From NCBI GenBank assembly GCA_027625915.1, contig JANTQA010000070.1, positions 6,453,001-6,517,000 on the forward strand: a stretch of 64,000 nt of DNA. The letters run 5' to 3'. Every line of letters begins with the position of its first letter. The first letter of the stretch is position 1. The DNA comes from Anaeramoeba flamelloides (lineage: Eukaryota > Metamonada > Anaeramoebidae). Shown piece after piece: positions 63,322-64,000 of the stretch. Below the pieces are notes generated by a model, which was given only the letters and a program-made list of their open reading frames with translations, was not told the origin of the DNA and did no database searches. Position numbers and translations under genes: made by a program.

Positions 63322-63520
63322 TACAGTCGGTTCCACTTTTAAGGCACAAACTTTCAAGGAAATTTAAGGCACAAAAAAATCTCAAATTAAGGCACAAAAT
63401 TTGGAATATTTTTTTTACAATTTATTTTACTAGAATCTGAATATTGTGCCTTAATTTGAGAAATTTTTTGTGCCTTAAATTTCCTTGAAAGTTTGTGCCT
63501 TAAAAGTGGAACTGACTGTA
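63322..63520. mobile_element. 200-bp inverted-repeat element, boxed family, copy 4 (best preserved)
   Basis: TACAGTCGGTTCCACTTTTAAGGCACAAAC at left, inverted at right to ...GTTTGTGCCTTAAAAGTGGAACTGACTGTA. Three AAGGCAC boxes in the left arm and three GTGCCTT boxes in the right, spaced 23-25 bp. TA at both edges. The arms differ at only a few positions. Confidence 0.95.
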
Positions 63521-64000
63521 TCAAACCGTTCAAAATAAATTTCGAAGTAAGATATCTTCATAACTAAAATTTTTAATTATAATTGAAGTTATTAAAAAGT
63601 GAAAAATTAGCTTATTTTCAATTTTATTCGAAAAATAATTTTTAAGGATAAAATGTTCAAAAAATTATGTACAAAATTTCAAAAGTTTTGAAAGTAAATT
63701 CGTGTTCAAAAAAAAATAACAAATGAAATAATAAAAATTCTATATCTAGTTACTCAACTGTAATAAAAAAAATTCAATAAATTTTGTATTAAATATAATT
63801 TTTTTTATCTTTAACTTAGTAATGATAATTTCTACCATAAAAGTAGTATTAAATATATAAATTCTATGAAATATTCTGAAATACTAAATTTAATAATTAC
63901 CATACAGTTACAGCGTTATAATTATTCAAAAATAAATTAGACAAACTCTATAAAATTATTTCCAAAATAGTTGTTTTATAATTTGTAACTTTACCAATTT
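63521..64000. other. AT-rich end of window
   Basis: Nothing recognisable. Confidence 0.4.

Overview
The window is AT-rich nuclear DNA from a unicellular eukaryote. Genes are sparse and lie in long AT-rich gaps full of homopolymers, (TA)n tracts and short inverted-repeat transposons. Spliceosomal GT-AG introns are present (139 bp to about 1.8 kb, possibly one of 5 kb). The code is standard, with TAA and TGA used as stops and CAA/CAG inside genes as Gln. Lys/Asn/Gln-rich linkers, a Ras with a polybasic CAAX tail, and a giant Cys-rich multi-pass receptor-like protein suggest a free-living amoeboid protist. An Anaeramoeba-like metamonad is my best guess, but the sequence does not prove it.

Genes, left to right: (1) the 3' end of a basic protein (2-226, +); (2) an orphan 615-residue Lys/Asn/Gln-rich protein (3648-5495, +); (3) an ethanolamine/choline kinase (10041-11075, -); (4) a giant receptor-like membrane protein whose main exon is 16691-24576 (-), with a probable signal-peptide exon at 29597-29663; (5) an endonuclease/exonuclease/phosphatase-fold enzyme (38140-38985, -); (6) a three-exon MARK/Kin1-like pseudokinase with a C-terminal KA1 domain (46939-49678, +); (7) a four-exon DIM1 18S rRNA dimethyladenosine transferase (51893-54913, -); (8) a three-exon Ras GTPase (58910-61471, -). 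I assembled the three multi-exon genes by joining reading frames at GT-AG sites with phases that agree; none is contained in a single open frame. The genes do not form a pathway. They are housekeeping enzymes plus signalling and surface proteins.

Between the genes lie at least ten families of terminal-inverted-repeat elements, most of them non-autonomous. They include a 200-bp family with three AAGGCAC boxes per arm and TA at both ends; a Tc1/mariner relic with readable transposase motifs and short relatives sharing its ends; and 0.2 to 2.5 kb palindromic elements, several nested so that insertion order can be read. Two LINE 3' fragments are also present. One sits inside an inverted-repeat element between 15-bp target duplications, and an empty-site copy of that element occurs elsewhere in the window.

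The most interesting items are the pseudokinase, in which every catalytic motif I can align is degenerate while the KA1 domain looks intact; the natural Gly59 in Ras; the proposed signal-peptide exon of the giant receptor; and the boxed architecture of the 200-bp family. I saw no tRNA, rRNA, CRISPR or viral element.
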